From the NCBI RefSeq assembly GCF_029626225.1, contig NZ_JARUBP010000001.1, positions 1,984,001 to 2,048,000 of the forward strand: a stretch of DNA of 64,000 nt. The letters run 5' to 3'. The notes beneath the pieces are model-generated. The model worked only from the letters and a program-made list of their open reading frames with translations. It made no database searches and was not told where the DNA came from. Of this stretch, positions 53,440 to 63,318 are shown in pieces. This stretch comes from Asanoa sp. WMMD1127. GTDB taxonomy: Bacteria > Actinomycetota > Actinomycetes > Mycobacteriales > Micromonosporaceae. The number at the start of each line of letters is the position of its first letter. Position 1 is the first letter of the stretch. The position numbers and the translations under genes are program-made.

Positions 53440-53856
53440 TCACCGTCGCGCCTCTCTCCTTCGCGCGCTTGCCTGCTCGTCGGCCGCGGCCAGACCGTCG
53501 CGCCCGAGCAGGAACTGCTCCACCAAGTGGTTCCAGGAGCAGCCCTGGCAGACCTCCACCACGTAGACCTGGAACTCACGGAGAGTCATCGCGAGCACCG
53601 GCAACTCCGCCAGGGTGCGCGCCTGTCCCGCCGACTGCTTGAGTTCATCGCCGTAAATGTAGTGGACGTGCGTCAGGTTTTCTCGCCTGCAGATCGGGCA
53701 GCGCTCGTCGGTCGGCTCGCCGTGGAACCGAGCGGCGCTTTTCAAGTAGGGCGAGGCGTCGCAGACCTCGTAGGTCCCGACGCGGCTCGAATAGACGTCA
53801 CGCAGGACCGCTCGCTTCTGGAGCGAGTAGTCGACGACCTGGCGCTGCGTGCGCAT
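53440..53856 (-). CDS. DUF5318 zinc-ribbon protein (Rv0049-like)
   Basis: A 138-residue protein of the actinobacterial DUF5318 family. 'QRQVVDYSLQKRAVLRDVYS' opens it; 'CPICRRENLTHVHYIYGDEL' and 'VYVVEVCQGCSWNHLVEQFL' supply two CxxC pairs for a zinc ribbon. Function unknown. It keeps its conserved place between the PBP and PadR genes. The ATG at 53856 is used; a longer start would add a basic extension. Confidence 0.85.
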   Translation of the reverse strand: MRTQRQVVDYSLQKRAVLRDVYSSRVGTYEVCDASPYLKSAARFHGEPTDERCPICRRENLTHVHYIYGDELKQSAGQARTLAELPVLAMTLREFQVYVVEVCQGCSWNHLVEQFLLGRDGLAAADEQASARRREARR

Positions 53857-53971
53857 GCGCAAGAGGGTACGCGGTCGAGGCGACGAGAGCGACAACCGCT
53901 ACGGAGCGTGATTCCCCGGGCGCAATCAGAGGTTTGCGCGGAGGTTCACCCGTGATTTACCGTGGGCGGAG

Positions 53972-53994
53972 CGATGTATCGGCCCGATACATCG
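53972..53994. promoter_or_regulatory. Perfect dyad upstream of padR (probable PadR operator)
   Basis: CGATGTATCGG and its exact complement are separated by one base. It includes the ATGTAT/ATACAT halves typical of PadR-family operators and lies 23 bp before the PadR start. Autoregulation, and possibly control of ino1, is inferred. Confidence 0.7.
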
Positions 53995-54016
53995 TCGGCC
54001 ACGAGGGAGGTTGGTG

Positions 54017-54631
54017 GTGCTCGAGTTCGCGATCCTCGGCCTCCTCCACGAGGGGCCGATGCACGGCTACGAGCTCCGCAAGGAGCTGTCGGCCAAGCTC
54101 GGGTCGATCCGCGCCGCGATCAGCTACGGCTCGCTCTATCCCACGCTGCGCCGGCTCCAGTCGGCCGGCTACCTCACCGAGGCTGGCGAGACCCCGCCGA
54201 CCACGCCCGAGGTGCCGGCGCTGACGAGCAAGCGCGGGCGGGTGGTCTACCAGATCACCCCCGAGGGCAAGGAGCGCTTCGCCGACCTGATCGCCCAGGC
54301 CGGCCCCGAGACCTACGACGACGCCGGCTTCGGGATCCACTTCGCGTTCTTCGCGCGTACCGACCAGGCCACCCGCCTGCGGATCCTCGAAGGCCGGCGG
54401 CGCAAGGTCGAGGAGCGCCGCGAAAGCATGCGGGACGTGCTCGCCCGGGCGGGCGAGCGCCTCGACGCATACACCCTCGAGCTGCAGCGTCATGGTTTGG
54501 ACGCCTGCGAGCGCGAGGTGCGCTGGCTGGAGGAGCTCATCGTCAACGAGCGCTCCGGCCGGCAGCCGGAGGGCGGCAACGCCCCCGGCACAGCAGAAAC
54601 CAGCCCGCACGTCCAGGACGAGCGGCCGTAA
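54017..54631 (+). CDS. PadR-family transcriptional regulator
   Basis: A 204-residue PadR regulator. The N-terminal winged helix is '[20 protein letters not shown]' then '[20 protein letters not shown]', the central strand '[18 protein letters not shown]', and a C-terminal coiled-coil dimerisation helix '[20 protein letters not shown]'. The GTG at 54017 has GGGAGG 6 bases upstream; nearby TTG and GTG codons are less well spaced. It is 19 bp upstream of ino1, the same pairing as Rv0047c and Rv0046c, so it probably regulates that gene. Confidence 0.9.
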   Translation: MLEFAILGLLHEGPMHGYELRKELSAKLGSIRAAISYGSLYPTLRRLQSAGYLTEAGETPPTTPEVPALTSKRGRVVYQITPEGKERFADLIAQAGPETYDDAGFGIHFAFFARTDQATRLRILEGRRRKVEERRESMRDVLARAGERLDAYTLELQRHGLDACEREVRWLEELIVNERSGRQPEGGNAPGTAETSPHVQDERP

Positions 54632-54650
54632 TAAGAAGGAGGCAAACGCG

Positions 54651-55730
<1,080 letters not shown>

Positions 55731-55750
55731 CGCGAAGCACCCACGTGGAG

Positions 55751-55781
55751 CGGGCGGGCACCCAGGCCGGGTGCCCGCCCG
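55751..55781. terminator. Bidirectional terminator after ino1
   Basis: A 13-bp perfect stem CGGGCGGGCACCC and complement, with a 5-base loop AGGCC. It lies between the convergent ino1 and Tat-protein genes. Confidence 0.8.
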
Positions 55782-55796
55782 TCGCGCGTCTCCGGG

Positions 55797-56636
55797 TCAG
55801 CGCCGCCGCCGCCCGGCCGGCCCGCCCGCGGTCAGGGGCTTGGCGGCCCGGGCCGTCGCCGGGAACTCGGCCACGCCGTACGCGAATGTGAACGCGACCG
55901 CGTCGATCAGGACGTGCACCGGCCCGCCGGAGTTGTAGACCGAGATGGCATCGTCGTGCTGCGGGTGCCAGCCGTGGCCCACCGTGAACGCGTTGGCCAG
56001 CGTGGTGTTGGCCGGGTAGTTCAGGGTCGACGTGCCCGGGTGGTACGGCACGCCGTAGGGATAGATGGTCAGGTGGCCACCGGTGACCGCCTTGACCGCG
56101 GTCACGTTGCCGTGCATGGCGTCGGCGTAGCGCACGAGGGCGCTGGCGACGACGTGCATGGTCGTGTTGCTGCGGAGCCGGCCCTGTGCGTCCAGCGCGT
56201 CCTTGTTGATGACGAGGTCCCGACCGGTCACGGCCCGGGTGTCGACCAGCCGCTGCGGGACGATCGGCACGAGCTGGCTGGTGTTCATCGTCGTGTGCAC
56301 GGTGAACGTCTCGCCCGGCCGCTGGACGACGTAGATGTTGCCGGTCTGGTCGACGCAGAGCGAGCCGACCGGGTCGCCGTCGAGCACGGTGTTGCTCGGC
56401 ACGAGCCGCAGCGCGGGCCCGCCGGCGTTGTCCAGCGTCAGCAGCGCGGCGTCGGCCCGGCCGGTGAGCTGGGTGGGTGCCACGTCGGCGTTGGGACCCT
56501 GGACGAGCGCGTCGCCCGGATCGGCCTGCGCCGGCGACCCGACCGCGGCGCCGACCGCACCCGCGCCCACGACACCGGCGGCGACCGTGCCCGCGCGGCG
56601 CAGCAGCCGGCGCCGGGCGATTGCTTCTTCAGACAT
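55797..56636 (-). CDS. Tat-exported protein, paralogue A
   Basis: A 279-residue secreted protein. 'ARRRLLRRAGTVAAGVVGAG' is a twin-arginine-type signal and processing near AQA-D is likely. The mature part carries 'VPIVPQRLVDTRAVTGRDL', the RL(V/L)DTR motif seen in many actinobacterial exoproteins, and strand-rich segments ('LRSNTTMHVVASALVRYA', 'GGPVHVLIDAVAFTFAYG'). No catalytic motif. GGGGGAG is six bases before the ATG. It shares layout and motifs with the gene at 56791. Confidence 0.72.
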   Translation of the reverse strand: MSEEAIARRRLLRRAGTVAAGVVGAGAVGAAVGSPAQADPGDALVQGPNADVAPTQLTGRADAALLTLDNAGGPALRLVPSNTVLDGDPVGSLCVDQTGNIYVVQRPGETFTVHTTMNTSQLVPIVPQRLVDTRAVTGRDLVINKDALDAQGRLRSNTTMHVVASALVRYADAMHGNVTAVKAVTGGHLTIYPYGVPYHPGTSTLNYPANTTLANAFTVGHGWHPQHDDAISVYNSGGPVHVLIDAVAFTFAYGVAEFPATARAAKPLTAGGPAGRRRR

Positions 56637-56741
56637 GCGAAACTCCCCCGTTCGCGAAAGTGATGAGGAGTTCAGTGTCCGAGCCGACGGGCGAAATGAG
56701 CGCTGAGCATCGGTTATCTGACGTACTGCAACCTACGCCGA

Positions 56742-56776
56742 AAAGGGCGGAAATCCCCACAGGATTCCCGCCCTTT
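56742..56776 (-). terminator. Terminator between Tat-protein genes
   Basis: The arms AAAGGGCGGAAATCC and GGATTCCCGCCCTTT pair with one mismatch around a 5-base loop; on the minus strand a T-run follows. It terminates the gene at 56791. Confidence 0.8.
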
Positions 56777-56790
56777 GGCGCTTGCCGGAA

Positions 56791-57663
56791 CTACTTCGAC
56801 CAGGTGGGCTTCCCCGCCTGCTTGCCGATCCGCGACAGCGGCTTGGCCGCACGGCTCGCACCGCGCGCCGCGGCCGACTGCAGGCCGGCCTTGATGTCGG
56901 TGAAGCCGTAGAGGCCCGTCCAGGCGCTGACGTCGAGCAGCACGTGGGCGGCGACGCTGCTGTTGAAGATGGAGATGACGTCGGACTGGTCCTCGTGGTA
57001 GCCGATGCCGACGACCAGGTGGTTGGCGATCGTGGTCAGCTTGCTGGCGACCGGGAAGTTGATGGCCGAGGTCGCCGGCCGCGGCTCGCCACCGGGCCAC
57101 ACGGTCAGGTAGCCGTCGCCGGCCGCGCCGGTGACGGTCACGTTGCCGTGCAGCGCGACCGCGTTCTCGGCGAGATCCCCGACGTGGATGTGGATGGTCT
57201 TGCCCGCGAGCAGCCGGCCCGCCGAGTCCAGGTTGCCGGTCGGGTTGATGATGTATTGCCGGCCCGCCGCGTTGCGCGTGTCGAGGATGCGCGACGGGAC
57301 CACCGGGATCAGGGCGGTCGCGGTGTAGGAGGTCAACACCATCTCCGGCAGGCCCTCGATGGCGATCGTCCAGAGGTTGCCGAACTCGTCGACCCGCAGC
57401 GAGCCGACCGGTTCGTCGCCGGTCAGCATCGACGACGGCGCCAGGTTGAGCGCGGGACCGTCGGTGTTGGCGAGGGTGACCATCGGGTCGGGCGTCGCGG
57501 CGGTGTTCTCGCCCTGCACGATCGGCTCGCCGGCGGCGGCCTGAGCCGGCGCGGCCATGGCGGCGCTGACCGCACCGGCGCCGACGACGCCGGCGGCGAC
57601 TGTGCTGGCCCGCCGCAGCAGGCGGCGGCGACCGAGGCCGGAATCGGGCGTCTCAGTGGACAT
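56791..57663 (-). CDS. Tat-exported protein, paralogue B
   Basis: A 290-residue secreted protein, clearly related to its downstream neighbour. It has a twin-arginine-type signal 'GRRRLLRRASTVAAGVVGAG', a cleavage region AQA-A, and 'IPVVPSRILDTRNAAGRQY' in place of 'RLVDTR'. The later segment 'YHEDQSDVISIFNSSVAAHV' mirrors 'HPQHDDAISVYNSGGPVHV' in paralogue A. Function unknown. The ATG at 57663 has GGGGGAG upstream; a longer open frame was not used. Confidence 0.72.
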   Translation of the reverse strand: MSTETPDSGLGRRRLLRRASTVAAGVVGAGAVSAAMAAPAQAAAGEPIVQGENTAATPDPMVTLANTDGPALNLAPSSMLTGDEPVGSLRVDEFGNLWTIAIEGLPEMVLTSYTATALIPVVPSRILDTRNAAGRQYIINPTGNLDSAGRLLAGKTIHIHVGDLAENAVALHGNVTVTGAAGDGYLTVWPGGEPRPATSAINFPVASKLTTIANHLVVGIGYHEDQSDVISIFNSSVAAHVLLDVSAWTGLYGFTDIKAGLQSAAARGASRAAKPLSRIGKQAGKPTWSK

Positions 57664-57783
57664 CAGTGGCTCCCCCGTCTTGAGTTGGCTGAAGGGTGGA
57701 AAGACTGACGGATCATCCAAGCGCCAGCAACGGATCGCCATTGACCGATCGGTCGTCGTTGCGCTCCAAGCCGGTGGATCTTG

Positions 57784-58278
57784 CTAAGTGCCGCCCCAGG
57801 CACGGCGGAACGCGACGCCACCCTCGAGGTCGAGCAGGAACCGTTTGGCCGGCAGCCCGCCGCCGAAGCCGACCAGCTTGCCGCCGGCGCCGACGATGCG
57901 GTGGCACGGCACGACGACCGCGATCGGGTTGCGGTTGCAGGCCACCCCGACCGCCCGCGCCGCCTCGGGGTCGCCGACCGCGGCCGCCACCTCGCCGTAG
58001 GTCTCGGTCTCGCCGTAGGGGATCGTGGTCATGCGGTGCCAGACGGCCCGCTCGAACTCGGAGCCCCGGCGCACCGACAGCGGCAGGTCGAAGTCGGTCA
58101 GCTCGCCCGCGAAGTAGGCGGACAGTTGTGTGGCCGCGACCGCCAGCACGCCGGCCGGTGGCGCGAACTCGACCTCGGTGACCGTGCCGAACCGCAGCCC
58201 GCAGAGGCCGGCCTCGTCGGCGGCCAGGGACAGCGGCCCGACCGGGGAGTCGACGACGCTCCAGCGCATGACACCCAT
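57784..58278 (-). CDS. ogt: Methylated-DNA--[protein]-cysteine S-methyltransferase
   Basis: A 164-residue repair protein that removes alkyl groups from O6-alkylguanine. 'FERAVWHRMTTIPYGETETY' and 'EAARAVGVACNRNPIAVVVP' lead to the active-site PCHR and 'IVGAGGKLVGFGGGLPAKRF'. It is of the Ogt type without an Ada domain. An ATG three codons downstream is also possible. Confidence 0.94.
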   Translation of the reverse strand: MGVMRWSVVDSPVGPLSLAADEAGLCGLRFGTVTEVEFAPPAGVLAVAATQLSAYFAGELTDFDLPLSVRRGSEFERAVWHRMTTIPYGETETYGEVAAAVGDPEAARAVGVACNRNPIAVVVPCHRIVGAGGKLVGFGGGLPAKRFLLDLEGGVAFRRAWGGT

Positions 58279-58300
58279 TCAACCCCGGGGGTACGACAGT

Positions 58301-58858
58301 TCAGCGTCGCCGGTAACCGACCAGCAGCCGGTCGTCCTCCTGCGTGAGCGCGTCGCCCGCGCAGTCGAGGCGGAACGACCGCGGCTCCGCCGCCTCGTCG
58401 CGAACCGGTGCCGGGGGCCCGTACGCCGTGTCGTCGATGAACAGCTGGCTGGTGGCAGCGTTTCCGGCCGGCGTGACGGAGATCGAGTCGGTGCCCAACT
58501 CGTAGCGGAACCGCACCGGCCCGGCCACCTCGAGCCGCACCAGTCGCCCGTCCGGCGCCCGCCCGGCGAAGGTCGCCTTGGTCCCGTAGTCGGTCTCACC
58601 GGTGCCGTCGGCGGCCAGCCGCAGCACCGTCCCGGAACCGCCCGTGAACGACACCGCCTCCGCGAACGTCGGCACGGGCACCGCCTCGCGATAGCTGACC
58701 ACGTCCCACTCGCCGACCGCGCACGGTGTGTTGGCCGCCCGCCCCGCCCGGCCGGCCTGCACCACCACGATCGCCCCGACCAGCAGGAACAGCACGACCG
58801 AGAGGACCACGATCGGCACCCGGTACGAGCGGGGGGTGGCGCCGGGGGTCGGCTGCAT
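58301..58858 (-). CDS. Single-pass membrane protein with extracellular beta-rich domain
   Basis: A 185-residue protein with one N-terminal hydrophobic helix ('VPIVVLSVVLFLLVGAIVVV') and an extracytoplasmic strand-rich domain with two cysteines ('NTPCAVGEWDVVSYREAV', 'SFRLDCAGDALTQED'). The pattern 'LRLAADGTGETDYGTKA' recalls lipocalin-like or META-type small domains, but I do not recognise the family. It lies 22 bp upstream of ogt on the same strand and may be cotranscribed with it. Confidence 0.55.
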   Translation of the reverse strand: MQPTPGATPRSYRVPIVVLSVVLFLLVGAIVVVQAGRAGRAANTPCAVGEWDVVSYREAVPVPTFAEAVSFTGGSGTVLRLAADGTGETDYGTKATFAGRAPDGRLVRLEVAGPVRFRYELGTDSISVTPAGNAATSQLFIDDTAYGPPAPVRDEAAEPRSFRLDCAGDALTQEDDRLLVGYRRR

Positions 58859-58891
58859 GACCGCGACGCTAGCGACCCTCGCCGCGCGCTG

Positions 58892-60346
58892 TCATTCGGG
58901 GTCGACGATGCCTTCCGCCCGCGCCCAGCGCAGCAGCTCCGCCTCCGCCTCGTCGCGGTCCAGCGGGCCGCGCTCCAGCCGCAGCTCCTTGAGGTGCCGC
59001 CAGGCCCGGCCGACGACCGGCCCGGGTGGCACGCCGAGCAGCTCCATGATCGCGTTGCCGTCGAGGTCGGGCCGGACCCGCGCCAGGTCCTCCTCGGCCG
59101 CGATCCGCGCGATCCGCTCCTCGAGCGCGTCGTAGTCGGCGGCCAGCTGGGCCGCCTTGCGCCGGTTGCGGGTGGTCACGTCGGAGCGGGTGAGCTTGTG
59201 CAGGCGGGACAGCAGCGGCCCGGCGTCGGTGACGTAGCGGCGCACCGCGGAGTCGGTCCACTCGCCCCGCCCGTAGCCGTAGAACCGCAGGTGCAGCGCG
59301 ACCAGCTCGACGACTTCGGCGGTGACGTCCTTGGGGTACCGCATGGCCTTCATCCGCTGCTTGGTCATCCGAGCGCCGACCACCTCGTGGTGGTGGAAGC
59401 TGACCCGCCCGTCGGGGGAGACCGCCTTGGTGGCCGGCTTGCCCACGTCGTGCATGAGCGCGGCCATCCGCAGCACGAAGTCCGGACCACCATCACCTTC
59501 GAGGCGTACGGCGTTGGCGACCACGATCAGCGTGTGCTCGTAGACGTCCTTGTGCTGGGCGTGCTCGTCGATCTCCAGCTTGAGCCCGCTGATCTCCGGG
59601 ATGAACCGGTCGGCCAGCCCCGAGTCGACCAGCAGCCGCAGGCCGTAGACCGGGTCGGCGCCGCAGAGCAGCTTGGTGAACTCGTCGCGGATCCGCTCGG
59701 CGGTGATCCGGTCGAGGTCGGCGGCCATGGACTCCATCGCGGCGCGGACGCCCGGGTCGACCGCGAACCGCAGCTGGGCGGCGAACCGGGCGGCGCGGAG
59801 CATCCGCAGCGGGTCGTCGCCGAACGACTCCTGCGGCGTACCCGGCGTGCGCAGCACCTTGTTGGCCAGGTCGTCCAGGCCGCCGTAGGCGTCGGTGAAG
59901 GTGTGGTCGGGCAGGCTCACGGCCATCGCGTTGACGGTGAAGTCCCGCCGCCGCAGGTCGTCGGCGAGGTTGTCGCCGAAGCGGACCACCGGGTTGCGGG
60001 TGACCCCGTCGTAGACGTCGGCCCGGAACGTGGTGATCTCCAGCCGCAGGCCGTCGCGCTGCGCGCCGATCGTGCCGAACTCCCGGCCCGTCTCCCAGGT
60101 CGCCTCCGCCCAGCCCTTGAGCACGGCGAGGGTCTGGTCGGGGTGCGCGTCCGTCGCGAAGTCGAGGTCGTCGCCGAGCCGGCCGAGCAGCGCGTCGCGC
60201 ACCGAGCCACCGACCAGGTGGAGCTCGTGGCCCGCCTTGGCGAACCGGCGCCCCAGCTCGTCGGCGACCGGCGAGACGCGGATGAGCTCCGCCACAGCGG
60301 TCTCCTGCGCCTGCGTGAGGCGGCGGGTAGAGGATGTTCCGGACAT
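58892..60346 (-). CDS. cca: CCA-adding tRNA nucleotidyltransferase (PcnA/Cca)
   Basis: A 484-residue class II nucleotidyltransferase. 'LVGGSVRDALLGRLGDDLDF' carries the GG and DxD catalytic residues; 'RRRDFTVNAMAVSL' and 'DPLRMLRAARFAAQLRFAV' are the flanking motifs. A C-terminal HD domain has 'RMAALMHDVGKPAT'. It adds or repairs tRNA CCA ends. It is in the position of Rv3907c (pcnA), divergent from murJ, but the NUDIX gene found there in M. tuberculosis is missing. Confidence 0.94.
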   Translation of the reverse strand: MSGTSSTRRLTQAQETAVAELIRVSPVADELGRRFAKAGHELHLVGGSVRDALLGRLGDDLDFATDAHPDQTLAVLKGWAEATWETGREFGTIGAQRDGLRLEITTFRADVYDGVTRNPVVRFGDNLADDLRRRDFTVNAMAVSLPDHTFTDAYGGLDDLANKVLRTPGTPQESFGDDPLRMLRAARFAAQLRFAVDPGVRAAMESMAADLDRITAERIRDEFTKLLCGADPVYGLRLLVDSGLADRFIPEISGLKLEIDEHAQHKDVYEHTLIVVANAVRLEGDGGPDFVLRMAALMHDVGKPATKAVSPDGRVSFHHHEVVGARMTKQRMKAMRYPKDVTAEVVELVALHLRFYGYGRGEWTDSAVRRYVTDAGPLLSRLHKLTRSDVTTRNRRKAAQLAADYDALEERIARIAAEEDLARVRPDLDGNAIMELLGVPPGPVVGRAWRHLKELRLERGPLDRDEAEAELLRWARAEGIVDPE

Positions 60347-60447
60347 GGGACGGCCAGCCTATCTGTCTGTCCGGGGTCGTCGTCTCCGCGGGGCGGTGTT
60401 CCCAGGTTAGGGTCGGGCGTACATCGTCACCCTCGCCTGGAGGTCCC

Positions 60448-62184
60448 GTGAGCAGCGGCCTTTACCGGAGCGCGCACGCCGCGCACGGCGACGAGGGCAT
60501 CGTCCGGGCCGATCCGGTCGACATACCGCCGCCGGCGGGGCCGCCCGCGATCGAGGAGCCGTCCTCCTCCGGTGGCGGCAGCGCCGCGGGCAACAGCGCG
60601 GTCATGGCGGTCGGCAGCCTGGTCAGCCGCGGTACGGGCTTCCTGCGCACCCTGGTGATCACGGCCGCCCTGGGCGCCGCCGTCGGTGACGCGTACACCA
60701 CGGCCCAGATCCTGCCGGGCATGGTGTTCGAGTTCCTGATGGGTGGCGTGCTCACCAGCGTGCTGGTGCCGGTGCTGGTCCGCCGCCGCGACACCGACCG
60801 GGACCGGGGCGAGCTCTACACGCAGCGGCTGCTGAGCCTGGTGGTGCTGGCGCTGTTCGTCGCCACCGTGCTCGCCCTGCTGGCCGCGCCCCTGCTGACA
60901 CTGCTCTACATCGACGCCGACACGTCTGGCGACACCCGCTCGCTGATCAACGTGCTCGCTCTGCTGATGCTGCCGATGATCTTCTTCAGCGGGTTGTCGG
61001 CACTGATGAGCGCGATCCTCAACGTACGGGGCCACTTCGCCGCCCCGATGTTCACGCCGATCCTCAACAACTTCATCGTGATCGCGTCGTTCGGGCTGTT
61101 CATCGCCCTCTACGGCGCCCGCGAGGACCTGAAGACCGGCGACATGAGCGCCGACATGATCCTGTTGGTCGGCGGCGGCACCCTGCTCGGCATCATCGTC
61201 CAGGTGGCCGGCCTCGTGCCCGCGCTGCGCAAGGTGGGCTTCCACTACCGGTGGCGTGGCCAGTGGCGCGAGCTCGGCCTGCGCGAGCTGGCCCAGCTCG
61301 GCGGCTGGATGTTCTGCTACGTCGCCGTCAGCCAGCTCGGCCTGATCGTGGTCTTCAAGCTGGCCAACGCCGCCAGCGCCAACGGCGATCCCGGCCCACT
61401 GATCTACAACAACGTCTTCCTGCTGGTGATGACCGCCCACGGGATCATCGCCGTCTCGATCATCACCGCGCTGCTGCCCCGGATGAGCGCCGCGGCGGCG
61501 GAGGGGCGGTTCGGGGACTTCGCGGACGACGTTTCACGTGGAACGCGGACGGTGACGGCGGTGCTGGCCCCGATCGCGGTCTGCTACGCGGTGCTCTCGT
61601 ACCCGATCTCGGTCGTGCTGTTCCACTACGGCGCGTTCACGGAGGACAACGCCACGGACACCGGGGTGGTGCTGACCACGGGCGCGCTGGCGCTGGTGCC
61701 GTTCGCGATCAGCCAGCTGTTCACGTTCGCCTTCTACGCGCTGCCCGATACGCGTACGCCCGCGTTGGTCAACATTCCCGTCGTCGCGCTGCGGGTGATC
61801 GTCCAGGTGGCGCTGTTCGCCGCGCTGTCCACCTCGGCCGTGGCGGCGGGCCTGATGTTCGGCAACGCGGTCTCCTACGTGGCCGCCGCGGTGGTGTTCG
61901 CGATGCTGCTGCGCCGGCGGATCGGTCCGATCGGGGCGGGCCGGATCATGATGACCTTCGGCAAGGTGCTGGTCGCCTCGCTGGGCGCGGCCCTGATCGG
62001 CTACCTCGTGCTGCTCCTGCTGCCCGACAGCGACTCGGCGGATCGGGTGATCGCGCTGGCGCGGTTGGTCGTCGGGGGAGCGGTGATCTGTCTGTCCTAT
62101 CTCGGACTGGCGATGGCCCTGCGGATCACCGAGGTGACCAGTGTGGTCGGCATGGTCCGGCGGCGGCTGGGGCTGGCCCGCTAG
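60448..62184 (+). CDS. murJ: Lipid II flippase MurJ (MviN)
   Basis: A 578-residue MOP-superfamily transporter with about 14 hydrophobic segments, after a short disordered N-terminus. 'MAVGSLVSRGTGFLRTLVIT' is the MurJ entry motif; 'MLPMIFFSGLSALMSAILNV' and 'ALPDTRTPALVNIPVVALRV' are also typical. It moves lipid II across the membrane for peptidoglycan synthesis. The GTG at 60448 follows GGAGG. The fused pseudokinase of mycobacterial MviN is absent; a separate kinase-like gene lies downstream. Its stop codon is the insertion site of an IS630-type element. Confidence 0.93.
   Translation: MSSGLYRSAHAAHGDEGIVRADPVDIPPPAGPPAIEEPSSSGGGSAAGNSAVMAVGSLVSRGTGFLRTLVITAALGAAVGDAYTTAQILPGMVFEFLMGGVLTSVLVPVLVRRRDTDRDRGELYTQRLLSLVVLALFVATVLALLAAPLLTLLYIDADTSGDTRSLINVLALLMLPMIFFSGLSALMSAILNVRGHFAAPMFTPILNNFIVIASFGLFIALYGAREDLKTGDMSADMILLVGGGTLLGIIVQVAGLVPALRKVGFHYRWRGQWRELGLRELAQLGGWMFCYVAVSQLGLIVVFKLANAASANGDPGPLIYNNVFLLVMTAHGIIAVSIITALLPRMSAAAAEGRFGDFADDVSRGTRTVTAVLAPIAVCYAVLSYPISVVLFHYGAFTEDNATDTGVVLTTGALALVPFAISQLFTFAFYALPDTRTPALVNIPVVALRVIVQVALFAALSTSAVAAGLMFGNAVSYVAAAVVFAMLLRRRIGPIGAGRIMMTFGKVLVASLGAALIGYLVLLLLPDSDSADRVIALARLVVGGAVICLSYLGLAMALRITEVTSVVGMVRRRLGLAR
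61531..61544. promoter_or_regulatory. parS: parS-like ParB binding site
   Basis: GTTTCACGTGGAAC differs from the parS consensus GTTTCACGTGAAAC at one position. It lies inside murJ. Together with the site at 33652 it supports an origin-proximal location. Confidence 0.75.
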
Positions 62185-63318
62185 TGTCCTGAGTCGTTAA
62201 ATCGTTGTCAGTGGGTACGGTGGTCGTATGCCGTCTCCGATAGCAGTGTCGATCGTGCTCACTGATGACGAGCGTGAGCAGTTGGTTACCTGGTCACGAA
62301 GGCCGACCAGTGCGCAGGCTTTGGCGGCGCGGTCACGGGTCGTGCTGGCCTGTGCCGATGGTCCCGGCGAGTCGAACGGCCAGATCGCGCAGCGTCTGGG
62401 GATCTCGCGGAACACGGTGAAGAAGTGGCGTAATCGGTTCGCGGTCGACCGGCTCGACGGGTTGTTGGACGAGCCGCGGCCGGGCCGGCCGCGCACGGTC
62501 ACCGACACCGACGTCGAGCGCGTCATCACCACGACGTTGGAGACCACGCCGAAGGACGCCACGCACTGGTCGACCCGGTCGCTGGCCGCGCAGGTCGGCC
62601 TGTCACAGACGGCGGTATCGCGGATTTGGCGGGCGTTCGGGCTGCAGCCGCACCGGCAGGACTCGTGGAAGCTGTCGAAAGACCCGCAATTCATTGACAA
62701 GGTCCGCGACGTGGTCGGTCTCTACTTGGACCCGCCGGAACGGGCGGTCGTGCTCTGCGTCGACGAAAAGTCTCAGATCCAAGCCCTCGACCGGACCGCG
62801 CCGGTCCTACCAATGCTGCCCGGCACACCCGCCAGGGCCAGTCACGACTACATCCGCGCCGGCACCTCCAGCCTCTACGCCGCCCTGGACCTGACCACCG
62901 GCAAGGTGATCGGCTCGTTGCACGCCCGACACCGGGCGATCGAGTTCCGCAAGTTTCTGACCACCCTCGACCGGGAAGTCCCCGCGGACCTACAGGTCCA
63001 CCTGGTCCTGGACAACGCCTCCACACACAAGACACCAGCGATCAAACGCTGGCTGGCGGCCCACCCTCGCTTCGTCCTGCACTTCACCCCGACCAGCTCA
63101 TCCTGGCTCAACCTCGTCGAGCGCTGGTTCGGCGAACTGACCACCAAGAAACTCCAACGCGGAACCCACCGCTCGGTCCGCGCCCTCAACAAAGACATCC
63201 GCGAATGGATCGGAACCTGGAACGACAACCCCAAGCCCTACGTCTGGACCAAGACCGCCGACCAGATCCTCGAATCCATCGCCCGCTACTGCACTCGAAT
63301 TAACGACTCACGACACTA
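62182..63318 (+). mobile_element. IS630-family insertion sequence
   Basis: An intact element. The terminal inverted repeats are GTGTCCTGAGTCGTTAA at the left and the complement of GTGTCGTGAGTCGTTAA at the right, one mismatch in 17. Both ends are bordered by TA (62182 and 63317), the target duplication expected of IS630/Tc1 elements. It encodes one complete DDE transposase. It is inserted in the TAG stop codon of murJ. Confidence 0.93.
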
